Part shown: piece after piece, positions 12,366 to 25,700 of the stretch
How the letters are laid out: every line of letters starts with the position of its first letter
Numbering within the stretch: position 1 is the first letter of the stretch
Assembly: GCA_013400155.1 (NCBI GenBank)
Contig: VXBM01000026.1
Location: 710,349 to 774,348 of the forward strand
From: Helopsaltes ochotensis
Taxonomy: Eukaryota; Chordata; Aves; Passeriformes; Locustellidae
Direction of reading: 5' to 3'
Length of the DNA: 64,000 nucleotides
Notes under the pieces: model-generated
The model's input: only the letters and a program-made list of their open reading frames with translations
Told to the model about the DNA's origin: nothing
Database searches by the model: none
Program-made: the position numbers and the translations under genes

Positions 12366-15300
12366 CTAGTTCTTTCTCTGTGATGTATCAGAATCCTTCT
12401 TACTTGTCTTTGTAACTAAAATATTTCCTTAGCCTCAATTACGTCTTTCTCTGATTACAGAAATCCTCACATCTTTCATTTATCCACCTTACTGCTCTTC
12501 AATCAGCTGAAATTACCTGTTATTGTGACCACCACACTGCCTCTTCCAAATATATTGAGAAACATGGCTTTGAATCCAGAGATATCAAGGGGTAGAAGAA
12601 CTGAGGATAATGAGCCAAGGCAGAATGTAGATGACTTCTGCTGTTGAAGAAAGTAAAATAAAAGCTATTGCAAATCCAAAGTGGATCATGAGAAGCTACA
12701 AACAATGGGTAACTCATTGCAATCACTTTCAGCAGTTTTTATCAGTAACCACACATTTTGAGTCATTCTGATGCAGAGAGAGATGTCCTATTCTCTGATG
12801 AAATCTTAAAAATTATATTCTGATTTGACAGAGACTCCTGTCTCTTAAATAACTAAAATACTTTACAGTTGGCCCAGAAATTTCATTTAAGGATTAGTGA
12901 ACCCTGTTTTGCCTATCATGAGTAATTTACCTCAATTTTGTGCACTCAGAAGTAGTTTTATCTTAACAGAAATGAAAGCAAAAAGTTCCACTTTGGCCAC
13001 TTAAGAGAATCCATTCAATAAGTAATCTTGACATGAGCAGTGACTTTGTACTGAGCATTTTAAATCCAAATTAAGCCTCGCTCTTTCTTCTCATTATCAT
13101 TTTTAGCTTATATCTCCAGCACAGGAAAATTTCATGAATATGCTGCTAATATTTGTAGTTGCATTAGTATTCTAATATTCCATCAAAATAATTTCAGATG
13201 GAAATACACTGAAGCACTTTGCAATATTTTCTAAGCTTTACTTCATTAAGGAGGAAGCTTCATTTGTTAAGGAGGTTGTGGCATCTGTAACAATATCATT
13301 GTATTTCAAAAGAATATTTCTTCATCTTTGGTTCATATTTATTTTCTTTTCCTAAACTTTTTGTTTTAATGACGGTTGCTTGCAAGTATGTGCAAAGCAG
13401 GCTTAGTGAAGATTATGCTGCATGGTTTGCATGAAATATTTTGCTGAAGAATCTCTCTGGCTCCTTCCTGCATTCAGAGCACTTTACAGTATTTTCTGTA
13501 ACTGCAGTGAGGAGTTGGCCCACTTTTGTGGGGTTTGGGTCTATGAAAAATTGGCTGCTCTATCAACTTATCAGGAGAGATTGGGGCCATATGCCACACT
13601 AGTGCAAACTAGAAGGTGTGAGCAGTTTGAAATTTTAAAAATATGGCATTATCTGCTTTGCCTGAAGTATTCTGTACTCAGAGTAAATTAAGCAGTTATT
13701 TCTAAACCAAATGTTTCAGGTAAGAAGCAAAGATGTAAGAATCATGTCTATGAGAGAAACTGCAACAATTTACAAATATTGAAGAAGAATGTGATGTTTT
13801 CATAATTTAACATTTTATAAAATTAAATTATAACAAATCTAGTCATTTTTCGATATGAAAATTCAAAGATCTCTCACTAAAATTCCTTTTTGAATTGTGT
13901 CTTTATTACTAGTAGTATTCAACGTGTTTTTGGATAGAATCAAGAAATTTAAGTGAACAATCAAAAAAGCTAAATGAAAAGAAAATACTTTTTTTTTTTC
14001 TGGAGATATCTCAATAAACATAATGGAAACTTCATTTTGTGCTTTGCAGTGATTATTTTGTAGCCACAGTTATTATTTTCAAGTCATTAGATTAATTCAA
14101 CTAACTTTGCTTATGATGAACTCTGTAAGTACAGTAATATCATAAATACAAAGATCTGGAACTTTTTCTAAAGTATGAAACTTACTTAAAAAAATAAATT
14201 TCATTCATTGAATGGTAGTTTTCCAAGGAGCTAACTTTTAAATGGTTTTAGTCGGTGGTACGAGATGGAAAGACTGTCCCCTTGTGGATAGGAATATGAG
14301 GAAAAGTAACACCGAGATACTGTAACACCGAGAGCAGCGGTAACCTCGGGTATTTGGAGCCTCATTAGGAATTTGGCTAGAATCCTGCCTTGCCCATGGC
14401 TCATAAATCAACACTCGAATGTACAAAATGCTAAGGAGAGCCTTTTTATTCAAATTGGTTGGCCTGACAGACAGCAGAGGGTAAAAGACTGAGCTAATGT
14501 AGCATCCTTGTTAATGCCATCAGTCCAGGCTAACACGTAAATCTAACTGCTGCAGGCAGCTGCAGCATCGCCTGCATTTGAAGAAAGCTATTTTGAGAAG
14601 CACAACCCCAGAGCAGGCAATCGAGAAGGCTCCACTGTAGAGACAAAGCCTTAAGGTGCATTTGTAGAGCAGTGTGCTACCCACATGCGTGCATCTGTCC
14701 AACCCGTGCTGCAGCACCCATCACAGGACACAGCACCATTGTCCTCACTCCAGCAGCCACACTGACAGAGGGACCAGAGCAGGATTGATGCACAGCTGGC
14801 TGGAGACACTCGTCTGTGCCTGCTGATGTTATATTATCTGTGCTGGAGTTTCCCCATACACATCATCGCCTCTGACCCATGAGAAATACCAGAAGATGCC
14901 AGCACCCTATCTTCCCTTAAATCTGGAATAAACAATGGTAACTTCAAGTTTCTGCATAGGGAAGCAGAACTTCATGGCACTGCTGAGATAGCAGGGGATC
15001 TTGCTCATAGGAAGTGTTCTAGTTTATGAAATCCAGTCTTTCCCTATTGCAGGCAGTTACAGTCCCCCTAACACGTTCTTCTCATTCTGCCTTTATGAAG
15101 AATTTTCTCCCAATTACCTCAATTGCAAGAATTTTCTGAAATATCATTAGAACCCTCACAAATTTTGGCTTAGCCATATTAATAGTCAGTGTATATCTAT
15201 CTATTCACTATATTATTCTTTATTTTACGCAGCGTTTTTTGCCTCCTTTGAGTTGAATTGCTGGCAAAGAGTAACCATAATTCCCTCCTAGCCTTTGTTT

Positions 15301-15794
15301 TGTTGAACTAAGCGAGCCACATGCCTGCTGTTTTGTTGTACAGGCCAGGCTCCCAAAACACCTTCATAATGTGATGTGTCACCTGAAAGTGTCCTGTGGG
15401 CTCAATTTTTCCACCAACAGTTGCTCAAGAACGTATTCAGACTCATCAATACAACCTTACTCTGCCCCTAATGGAAACACTTTAGCTGATGCCTTCTTTT
15501 CTAGCACTGGGTTTTTTACACAGTCACATCTCAGAAGTCACTCTAAAAAGCCCACTGAACTCAGTAGCTGATTTCATCTGTTGTTTCCCACTCGTTATTT
15601 CTCAGCAGAAATTCTCATTTTTCCAGCAATGAAGGAAATTGCACTGACTGAGAAACCTTTGGAGATTTTCGACCACAAAGTCCTAAAGATCACCAAGTCC
15701 AATACTGGCAAGCTAAGGTGCAGGTTGGTGTGAGGGGTGAAGGGGACATGAGCCTGAAATATTACCTGGCCTTTGATAAGATGACATTTGTAAA
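12366..15794. other. intergenic, no gene recognised
   Basis: AT-rich DNA with short open frames only. Around 14230-14420 there is a small CpG-richer patch with two copies of 'gtaacaccgaga' 16 bases apart, but nothing that identifies a promoter or gene. Confidence 0.45.
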
Positions 15795-15960
15795 GTCAGC
15801 ATCCCTGGAGGTATTTAAGAAGCATCTGGATCTGGGGCTGGGGATACAGTTTAGTGGTTTAGGGGTTTCAGTGGCAGTGCCGGGTTGATGATGGGACTGG
15901 ATGATCCCAAAGGGGTCTTCCAGCCTTGATGGTCCTGATTTTGTAATTCCGAATCATGCT
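15795..15960 (+). mobile_element. CR1 LINE 3'-end fragment
   Basis: Sense-strand CR1 3' UTR text: 'ctggaggtatttaagaagca', 'ggtttaggggtttcagtggc', 'ggactggatgatcccaaagg', ending in a decayed 'attctgtg'-like tail ('tgattttgtaattc'). Confidence 0.8.
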
Positions 15961-16546
15961 AGGTGGAGTTCACTGAGTAATAAATTGTCCTTCACAAAAG
16001 GCTCTGATACATAAACTCATCAAGTTGTTGCTTGAAGGGTTGAAGGTGACAAGGTCAAATCTCGTGGGAAGTCACTGCAGGCCTAGATAAGCCACAAATA
16101 TTTGCAAATGTACATTAGCAGTTTTCATTCAAACATATCCTGTTCCTAAATTTATAACACTTGGATGAGTTGCATGTGCATACTGGCAAATGTCCATGGC
16201 CTTATAATCTGGATAATGTGGGATTCTAGTAAAAAACATTCAGACATACATGCAGCAAGCCTACACTGTAGATACAGGGTTTTTTTGGTTTGTGTATGTG
16301 TTACAGGTCACTTTGACTGTCATATGACAATAAAACCTGTTTCTTCTGCCTCTGACTTAACGCTAGGAAGCAATGTGAAACCATAATGTTTATTTCTGTA
16401 CTTCACGGGGGAAGCGTCACGGGGGTTGTGAAAGCTCCCCACTTCCTCCCTGGCGATGAAACTTCTTGGAAAAAAAAGAAGCGTGTCTTTGCATAATTTC
16501 ATAGCGCGGGCACGGGGCAGCGGCTGGCGCGGCGCTGAGGAGGCTC

Positions 16547-16626
16547 NNNNNNNNNNNNNNNNNNNNNNNNNNNNNNNNNNNNNNNNNNNNNNNNNNNNNN
16601 NNNNNNNNNNNNNNNNNNNNNNNNNN
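16547..16626. other. assembly gap (80 N) covering the Rab start codon
   Basis: A run of N directly before the visible P-loop residues. The family needs roughly 15-25 more N-terminal residues including the start Met and the first half of the GxxxxGK[ST] loop, which fits a gap of about this size. Confidence 0.95.
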
Positions 16627-16704
16627 GCGTGGGGAAGACCTCCATCGTGCGCAGGTACACGGAGCCCGGCTCGCCTCCCACCACTTCGTACATGGCCACG
16701 ATCG
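16627..16704 (+). CDS. Rab exon 1 (partial, P-loop and switch I)
   Basis: Codes from VGKTSIVRRYTE through a loop of PGSPPTTSYM to ATI plus the first base of a glycine codon; donor is G|GTGAGT. The upstream part is lost in the gap. The loop between RRY and the switch I threonine is about two residues longer than in Rab10 by my count and has three prolines. CpG-rich codons match the surrounding promoter island. Confidence 0.88.
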
Positions 16705-19700
16705 GTGAGTGCCCGCCTGCTCCGTGCGCCTCCGCCCGCCTCGCTGCCGCCCCTCGCCCTCCCCTCCCCGCTGCCCGCGGCTCGCACACGGCCAGACCGG
16801 CGCTGTCAGCGCGGCACTGCCGGGCTGGGAGGTGTCAAAGCTCCGTGCGCTGAGCTGTGCGTGTGTGCAGCCGCGAACAGCAGCTTAAACTTTTACCGGG
16901 GTGTCGGGAGACATGTCACACTGGCTCCAGAGCCGCTGCAAAGTGCTGGCTTGTTACGGTGTCCTTGCTGTTCGTCTGGGCACTGGGAACCTACTCCCGG
17001 TATCAACTTAATGAAGACACGTTTCTCACGGTTTCTTGTTGCCCACTGAGGCCCTCCTGCTGTACATCGGTGCAGCTGCAGAGGAAACAACACGAAGCCC
17101 CAGATCAGCGAGGTTGGAAATGACCTCTGAAATCATCGAGTCCTACCTGTGGCCGGACACTGCCGTGTCAAACAGACCATTCACCGAGTGCCTTCTCTTA
17201 AACACCTCCAGGGTGGCTCCACCACCTCCCTGGGCAGGCCACGCCAATGTCTAATCACGCTTTCCGGGAAGAAATTCTTTCAAATGTCCAACCTAAACCT
17301 TCCCTGGTGCAGCTTGAGGCTAATTTCTCTTGTCCTGTCACTTGTTGCCTGAGAGAAGAGGCCAGTCCCCCCCTGGCTACAGCCTCCTTTCAGGTACCAA
17401 TCTCAGAGAGTTGTCAGATGTCAGTAAAAGGCCCAGTTCATCAATATTTCAGGCTAGAAAGGGTTTTAACTTTGTTTATATTTTTAATAGTATAAAGATG
17501 TTTTCTACTGCACTTAGTGGTGTGGGTGATGATTAAAGCAGAGCTGTTGCTATGATGGAAATAATTAACCCTGGCAGATCATGTCAGTTCTGTGCTGGCA
17601 GCACATGCTGCAGCAGGCAGGTGATGGGCAACTCCCCACTGCCTTGGCACTCCCGGGCCCACGGTGCCATGGGGAATGGCAGGATGACTGTCCGCATGCT
17701 GAAAACCTTGTCTCTGGCATGAAATTGTGTTATGTGAGTGCAGTGGTTTGATTTGCTGTGGATATTTTCCCAAATTCTCATTGAAAAATTTCAATTTTTA
17801 AGAGTTCGTGTGTAAGAATATTTTTTTCTTTGATTTGATTTGACTTGATTTTGAAGAGAAAACTAAATTATGCCAGGAAATTGTGTATTCCTGCATTTGG
17901 AATATGAATGGTTTGTATGTAACATCTTTCAATCTGGAAGGAGTTGGCATAACAGAATTAAATACCAGACTGTAGCTGTGTCAGTAGTTGGTCCAGGGAA
18001 TACTTAATGTATATGGGATGACTTGACCTGCCCACATCAAGAATGGCTGAACTTTAACCACTTTTTATTTTCTTGCCCTTTCTTACAATGCAGTTTCCGA
18101 AACAAGCGCAAATGGATAGGGAAGAATACAACTAAAAGTAAACTCCGGAAATTAATCCTAATAATAGGCAACTTGTTGCCAGGCTTATCAATAAAGCCCA
18201 AGGAATGGCTATAAAAATAAATAACAGCTTTGCTGATGTGCTTTACATTGAGATTCCTGACCATGAGGTTATTATTTTGAGACATAATTTCTTTTACTCC
18301 TGATTCAGTCCACTGCAGACTCAAAAATCTTTTATATGGTGATGATATTAAGAATATATTTCCCAAGATGTGACTTGAATTATTTCAAGGAATAAACAAG
18401 ATAATAGTTTTTGTGACAGTTTATGGACTAATATTAATCTCTTTAGTTTCATTAATGACACCTATTATCAAGATATTTAAAAACTTTTTAAAAAATGCTT
18501 ATTTGAAATACAAATGAATAATCCAAACATGGTATTTGTTACCTGAATGTGTTTTAAAAGTTATTTCTGAAATGCTGTTCCATTTGATTCCATTTAAAAC
18601 ACCTGTTTTAGAGCTTGGACTTTGAAAACAAATTGGAATATGAGTGGTGTCTTGCAAAGGAGTAATGCTGGAAGTGGAAGGTTCCTTCTTCATGGAGACA
18701 GCTGCAACAGAGAGGATGCCCTAGAGAATGTGTCTCCTGGTGATGTAAACGAAGAAGACACATAGTGTTTTCTCTGTGATGTCCTCTTCCTCACTGTTGA
18801 TACCATCAGAACAAATAACTGTTTTTATCTGGATGCCTGTTTCATAAAAGCTCAGTCAAACGATCCCTTTCTGTTGTACAGCCTATTAAATGCACATCTG
18901 CTGTCAGGTGATTTTTCGCCTTATCTGTCCAGTTGAAATGGTGATTTGAGTAAAGGGAAGATTATCCCGACTATGCAGGCTTGCAACTTCCTGAGTTCCC
19001 TGGCAAAATCATGTCCTTCCTTGGTGGCAGAGGGTCATAGGCGCAGAAGTTAAAAGGTTGTTGAAAGTCTCATTTCTATGTCATCCTGAATCACAGATTT
19101 GTGTCACTAGGAGAAATCCTAGTAATTCCTACTGCGAGGGAAAAACCTGGCAAGTATTTTGTAGTAGGCTCCAGTAGTAGTGAAGTTTTCTGAAATTATG
19201 TATTTTATGAGAAAATGCAAAAAATTCATCCACAGTAAATTTTCTTTGGATGCTTTTAATGCAGCACTTAAACACTCAAGGCTGGGTGCCCTTCCTCCTC
19301 TTCAATTATATAGTTTGGATAAATCATAAGCAGTTATAGTTTTCTAATTAAACTTACATGCATCATAAGGTGGATGCATTGTATTATGAATAGATTATAA
19401 AGAATGAATGCTTTTGTTTGAGCAATGGTATTGGGTATAAAGTCATAGAGAAGGTTTATGAACAAAAAACCTCCTCGTATACCAGTGAACAAAATTGTGA
19501 TCTCAGGCTGTGAGGTTATTTTGCTGTATTATGGTCGCTGTGGTCTTCAGCACATGTTTTTGTTGGGAAACATTCCTGCAGAGCTGTGAGTTCTCCCAAA
19601 TCTATCATAGTTGAAAGTGGTACAACTTCAACATTAGGATTAAAAAATCTATGTAGATTCCCTGATATTTACTTTAGAGGGGAATAAAGTAATCAACAAA

Positions 19701-22700
19701 AATGAACTATATTGTGAAGGTAAATGTGTCCTGTGTTAAGAACACCAGTAGTAATCCACATCTTAATTTTTTTCTTTTTTAACAAGACTGGATTTTTTTG
19801 TCACTTTTGTTTTCCTAACAAACCATCTTATCCATGCAACGAGTTGCTTTTCTCAGCAAACCAGGAATTATCAGTACTTGTGACTGCTCAGACACCTCTC
19901 TGCTTCAGACATTTCTTGACAAGTTCAGAAAAGAATCTGGTGCAAGTAATGCACCAGCAGCTAGGAGGGGTTAAGTATGAGTTAGGAGTAACAGTGGAAA
20001 CTCAGCCCACCACCTCTCACTGGGCACTTGCCCAGTTTGGGCACAGGAGCTGGTAGGAACTGCTTCCCTATTTCTGGAGTTGAAGATACTGCATGACAGG
20101 CAGTGGGCTGGCTAGAACCTGCACAGGGGCATTCACCACCCTCTGTCCATGCTTGCACTGTTGCATCCTACTAAGCTACTCAAACTTGCATTTTCTCTGG
20201 AGAGACATAGGTTTTAAGCATTCTCTATCAGGAACCCAGCAGCTCTGTTTGGGTGAAAAATGTGCTGTAATTTTCCAGGCCTCTTTCAGGAGGACTTCTG
20301 CAGATGGCCAAAGGGAGGGAAGAGAGGGGTATTTCACAGCTGAATTACCCTGTGACTGATTATTTTTATGCTTTTTAGACTTAATTGTCCTTCAGGTGCC
20401 TCAGTCCTAATATGGGCATTATTTACTCTTTGAAATATAAAGAAAATAAATTTTCATGGCTATAAAATAACAACCAGAATTTGAACTTGCACCCAGCATC
20501 CCCCGTCTTGGTTTTATTTGACAGCTTAAAAGAAACAAGTGCATGCTGTTGCATTCCAATAACATTTATCTCGAGCTGTAATCAATGCTTGCTTTGTTAT
20601 GTTGATCATGTTGTATACCAGGTAGGCCTAAAAACATCTGAAATCCGTGAGCTGTCTTTGGCATTGTGTATCTCATTTTTCTTTTCTGTCTTTCCAATTT
20701 GCTAAGTTTGCTGGAAATTTCATATAAAGACATGAACAATTCATGCATGCAGAACATATTGACTTCTGTTTTTCACTAACATTCATTGACCTTTTAGGTC
20801 AATAAATTTAGAAGTTGACTTAAGAAGTCAATATGCCTGATTTTAATTTAGATTAAGTTTTAGTCTGATTCAGCACTCTGCTTCCCTTTTTACAAATTTT
20901 TTTTAAAAGCTTATAGCAATTTATTATTAAAATGTATGTCAAGTAAGAACTTTCCCCTATAGTTCTGGGAATCCCTGTCTGGAATATAATTTTTTGCTGT
21001 GTTCCCAATGCACCATTTGTAAGTGATGTTCCAGCCTCCCAGTCTATACTCTATCCCCCTCAACTGCTCCAACATCAATTGTAGAAAATGATACAGATAA
21101 TTAAACAAAACCATGTGAATTTCAGGAGCAAATGTTTTCCATCACATTGGAATTTCACCTTACATGAGCAAATTTTACTTAAATTGCATTTCGTTCTGAC
21201 ATTATTAATTCCATCAAGGAAGCTTTGTGTAATATTAATTACAGATACCAATTATATTATTTCATCTTTCCTTTTCATTGAAGCTTCAATGAAAATTCAT
21301 CAAGTGAAAGACATGGTTATCATAATAATTTTTAAAATCCACCTCAGCTCCCTTAGCACATACACACAAAAAAAATGTTAATAGCATTGAAAGTGCATGT
21401 GGGTGCATGCATGTGGGAGTGTACTTGTCAAAATTTTGTGCACAATACATCTGTCAGTACAAAGGAAGGGAACATTTCCTCTACATTTTTGGTTTGCTGC
21501 CGTGGGTGCTTTCCTCTGATAAAGTAATTTGGCTTGCACATTCTTACGGAAATCGTACAGTGGTATTAACTTAAAATTTTTGTGATTTTTCAATCTGTCT
21601 GGTTCCTTCAAATGACATTAGTACTGGTGAAAAGTCAGTGTCATTTTAAGTAGCTATAGTTTGATCTTATGGAATTTTGCTCATACAGTATGGTCACGTT
21701 AACTTAACAGCTTGTCACAATGTTACCTTAACTTCATTTACTATAATTGACAAAAAGAGCCTAATTGTTTTTCAGTGGGGGAAAAAGCAATCATGGAAAT
21801 TATCAAATGGTATTTCAAACTTCGGCAATGAAGTAATAGGGGAAACAATACTTTACTCTGCAAAAATCTGTCACTCTAAGATAGCAGTTGAGAGCTGGCA
21901 TATTCTAATTTTAGAACTGGAACTTCAACAGCTCATAAATCTAGATACCATCTAACACATCTGGAGTAATAATTTGACAATTTAATAAAGGAAAACACTA
22001 TAAATCATAAGGAAAGTATCTTTGAGGAAGGGTCTGTAGTGTATGTAGAGACAACATTCTGCATTGATATTAAGTGTTAATACTTGCTTTTAGCATTGGC
22101 TTTCTGGATCTGATTTAGGCTGTGGAGCCAATCCTCTTCATTTTGAATGAAATCATGTATGTTTGTCTTTGCACTTAACGCATACAGCCAATTCCTGTTT
22201 CTGCTCGCGTAACCCTGGATACTTTTTTTAGGGATTTGGAAGTAAGAACAGAAAAACTGTTGCACATGTGACAGCTTTGTAACCATTTGTACCTTCCCGT
22301 TCATAGCTGCCATGCCCGTGAAAATCACCACTGTATTTGCACAAGGTACTGTTGTGCATAGGCCATGAAACTGCCGTCACATCCCTTGCCAATCCATGGT
22401 AATACTTACTTGTCGTTTCAAAGTATCTTCACCTTTGCTTTGACCTGCCCCTTCTTTGCTTGGTATTGGCATTGCTTTGCATTGTGCAATGTATTGGCAC
22501 TCAGCAGTGAATGATTTTCTTTTACAGCTTCCACTTTGAATGTATGTGGTTGGCCTGTTATTCTTTCTATGGTATTGTTCCTTTTCACTTTCTGTTTGAA
22601 ATGGCATGATAACTAGAGCTGAGAAACAATCTTCAAAGGGAATCCATGTTATTATTAGAAATGTTACAGATTCTCCTTTTTTTCTTCTAGGCATTGATTT

Positions 22701-25700
22701 TAAAGTAAAGCCAGTAATGTTTAATGATACAAGAGTGAAACTTCAAATATGGTAAGTTTTAACTAGTATCACAAAAGAAAGCCAACTAAATTGCATTATG
22801 AAAAATCTCAGCTACTTTTAATTGTGTGTCTTCATAATATTCAGGTGCTTCTACTAGATAATTTTAAAATTTGAATTTAGCCTAGGAGACTATTTTTTTT
22901 GCAGCAGCTAATATAAGTTGAAAAGAGGGTTGTCACTGGGTTGCATTAGCAATAAAACTTGCAGCATGCAAACAAGTGCAGATCTATGATCTGTATGAAG
23001 TATATTTAATTGTATAGGAACATTGAGGAAAGTGAAAAAAGCAAGAAGATCTTACATTTTGTTACCCATCAAATGTTTGTTCAAAAGGATCACCAAGAGA
23101 AATGACTTTTGGTAAGATGAATCTTTGGGAATGTACACTACTTTTTGGCTTAGAAGTTTTTCTAAAAGTTGTGTAGGGCTTCTGACACCTGGAACTCCAG
23201 ATATCTAATACTGAAGATTATCTCTATTTATCACTATTTAACTTCTCAAGGAGTAAATCTGTATATGAATTATCTGACTGATACTGGATCTGTGGTTATT
23301 CCATCTCAGGCTTTAAAGCAAAAATATTAGATGGTTGTTTATAGCTTTCTTAAGGCATAATTCATAGAATAATAAAATATACTGAGTTGGAAGGAACCCA
23401 TCAGGATCATTGAGTCTGAATTCTGGCCTTGCACAGATAACAAGAATCACACCATGTGCCTGAGAGCATTGTCCAAACACTTCTTGAACTCTGTCAGGCT
23501 CGATGGTATGACCACTTCCCTGGGGAGCTGTTCCAGTGCCCAGTCACCCTCTGGGTGAAAAATCTTTTCCTGATTGCCTGGCTCAGCTTCAGGCTATGTC
23601 CTCAAGTCCCGTCACTGGTCATGAGCATGAGGAGATCAGTGTCTGCCCCTCTGCTTCCCCTTGTGAGGAAACTGTTGACTGCAATGAGGTCTCCCTTCAG
23701 TCTCCTCCAGGCTGAACAAATGAAGTGAATTCAGCCACTTCTTGTATAGCTTCCCCTATTCTCATGGCCCTCCTTTGGATGCTCTCTAAGAGCTTAATGT
23801 CTTATTTATATTGTGGTATCCAAAACTTCACCCAGCACTCGAGGTGAGGCCACCCCAGCGCAGAGCAGAGCGGGACAATCCCCTCCCTTGCCTGGCTGGT
23901 GATGCTGTGCCTGATGCCCCCCAGGACAGGGTTGGCCCTCCTGGCTGCCAGGGCACTGCTGACTCATGTTCAGCTTGCCACCAACCAGGACCCACAGGTC
24001 CCTTTCTGCAGCCCTGTCTTCCAGCATCTCATTCTCCATCTCCCACACAACCAGGATTGTCCTGTCCCAGGTGCAGAATCTGGCACTTGCCCTTGTTAAA
24101 CTTCATGAAGTTGGTGATTGCCCAGTCCTCTAATTTGTCAAGGTCTCTCTGCAGGACCTGTCTGCCCTTGAGAGAGTTGACAGCTCTTCCTAATCTAGTG
24201 TCATTGGCAAACTCATTTCGTGTCCTTTGAATCCTGCATCCCAGTAGTTAATGAAGATGTTGAAGAGAACTGGGCCAAGGATGGAGCCCTGCAGACCCCC
24301 ACCAGTGCCAGACCCCAGCCTGATGTTACCCCATTCACTGTAACCCTTTGTGCCCACCTGGTGAGCCAGTTGCTCACCCATTGTCAGCACAGTTATCCAG
24401 CTGTGTGCTGGACATTTGGTCTGGAAGCTATGTGAGAGACAGTGCCAAAAGTTTTGCTGAAGTTCAATGAGATCAAATTTATTGACTTTCCTAGATCAAC
24501 TAGGTGGATTACCATTTTGTAGAAGGAAATCAGGTTCAATAAGCAGGACTTTGACCTGCTGTGCTGGCTGTGACTAATGACTGTGTTGTCCTCCAGGTAT
24601 ATCTCCCAGAATAATATTTTTCATTATTTTACTGGGCACTGAAGTGAGACTGACAGGCCTGTAGTTTCCAGGGTCTTGCCCTTCTTGAAAACTGTGACAG
24701 CTTTACCCAGCTTCCAGTCAGCTGGGACCTCTCCAGACTCCCAAGACTGCTCAAAAACCGAGAGGCTGTGTGATGACATCAGCCAGCTTTTTGAGAATTC
24801 TCAGATTAATCTCATCAGGCCTCACGGATTTGTAGGGATCCAGCTGGAGAAGCAGATCCCACACCATTTCAGGGTTGACTAGGAGCTGATCATTTGCACA
24901 GTCATGGTCCTCCAGCTCAGGGCACTGAGACCCCCTTGGTCTGTCATGTGTGTTGGAGACAGAAACAAAGAATGCATTAAACACCTCTGCCTTTGGCATG
25001 TCCCTTTTGGTAACGTGACCATCCTCATTCTGCAGCGGGCTGATGTTACTTCTACACTGCCTTTTGCCATTCATACATTTGAAAAAACTTTTTATTGTCT
25101 CCCGTGTTTCTGTCAGCTTCAGTGTAGCTTTGACCACACAGATTTTCTCCCTACAGTGGTGAATAGAATCTCGGTGTGCTTTCCATGTCACCTAACTTTG
25201 CTTTCACTGGGCATGCACCTTCCTTACTCATTTTATTTCCCATCAGGTTTCACTTATGCCAGGGATGTCAAGTCTCGCACTGGGACAAAGCTTGGAGCTT
25301 GTCTCATTTGTTCCTCTTGCTTGGTGTATTAGTGTCAAAACATTTCAGGTGTGCTACTTTGTACCCAACATCTCCTGAAGCAGATTGAGGGATCCCATTT
25401 ATATTTGTTTCCTCAAGTTTTGGCATCATGTGTAAGAATCACTGTGTCTGTGTATTTTATGGCTTTTTCCAGAAACCTGATCTTCCATCTAAACCAGGTT
25501 GCTGTTTGTGTCACAGTTTACAAAGAGATTTTTAGAATATGGGGATTTCATCTGACATCTGAGTTTTTTTATCACCTGAGTTATTTATATAAAGAAGGAA
25601 TGGTGGGCTTGACATTACTCTCAGATTTCAGCCACTGGCTTGGCTTCCCTAGTAGGGGCTGTATTATTCAGAATAAATTTCCAGTGTATTTCTTTTATTG

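Larger units (their letters stand above)
16390..16860 (+). promoter_or_regulatory. CpG-rich promoter region of the Rab gene
   Basis: A sharp rise in GC and CpG density against AT-rich surroundings surrounds the first coding exon and the 80-base gap at 16547-16626. No TATA box is obvious. This is the usual look of a broadly active vertebrate CpG-island promoter. The transcription start cannot be placed because the gap removes part of it. Confidence 0.6.

Noticed and set aside
16456..17049. Open frame across the 80-N gap
   Set aside because: It passes through unknown bases and uses a frame different from the clear Rab exon at 16627-16704; it is an artefact of the gap and of GC-rich DNA.
23811..25332. 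Several open frames of 60-140 codons at 23.8-25.3 kb on both strands
   Set aside because: Plus-strand ones are shadows of the antisense CR1; minus-strand ones are broken CR1 ORF2 fragments, not host genes.
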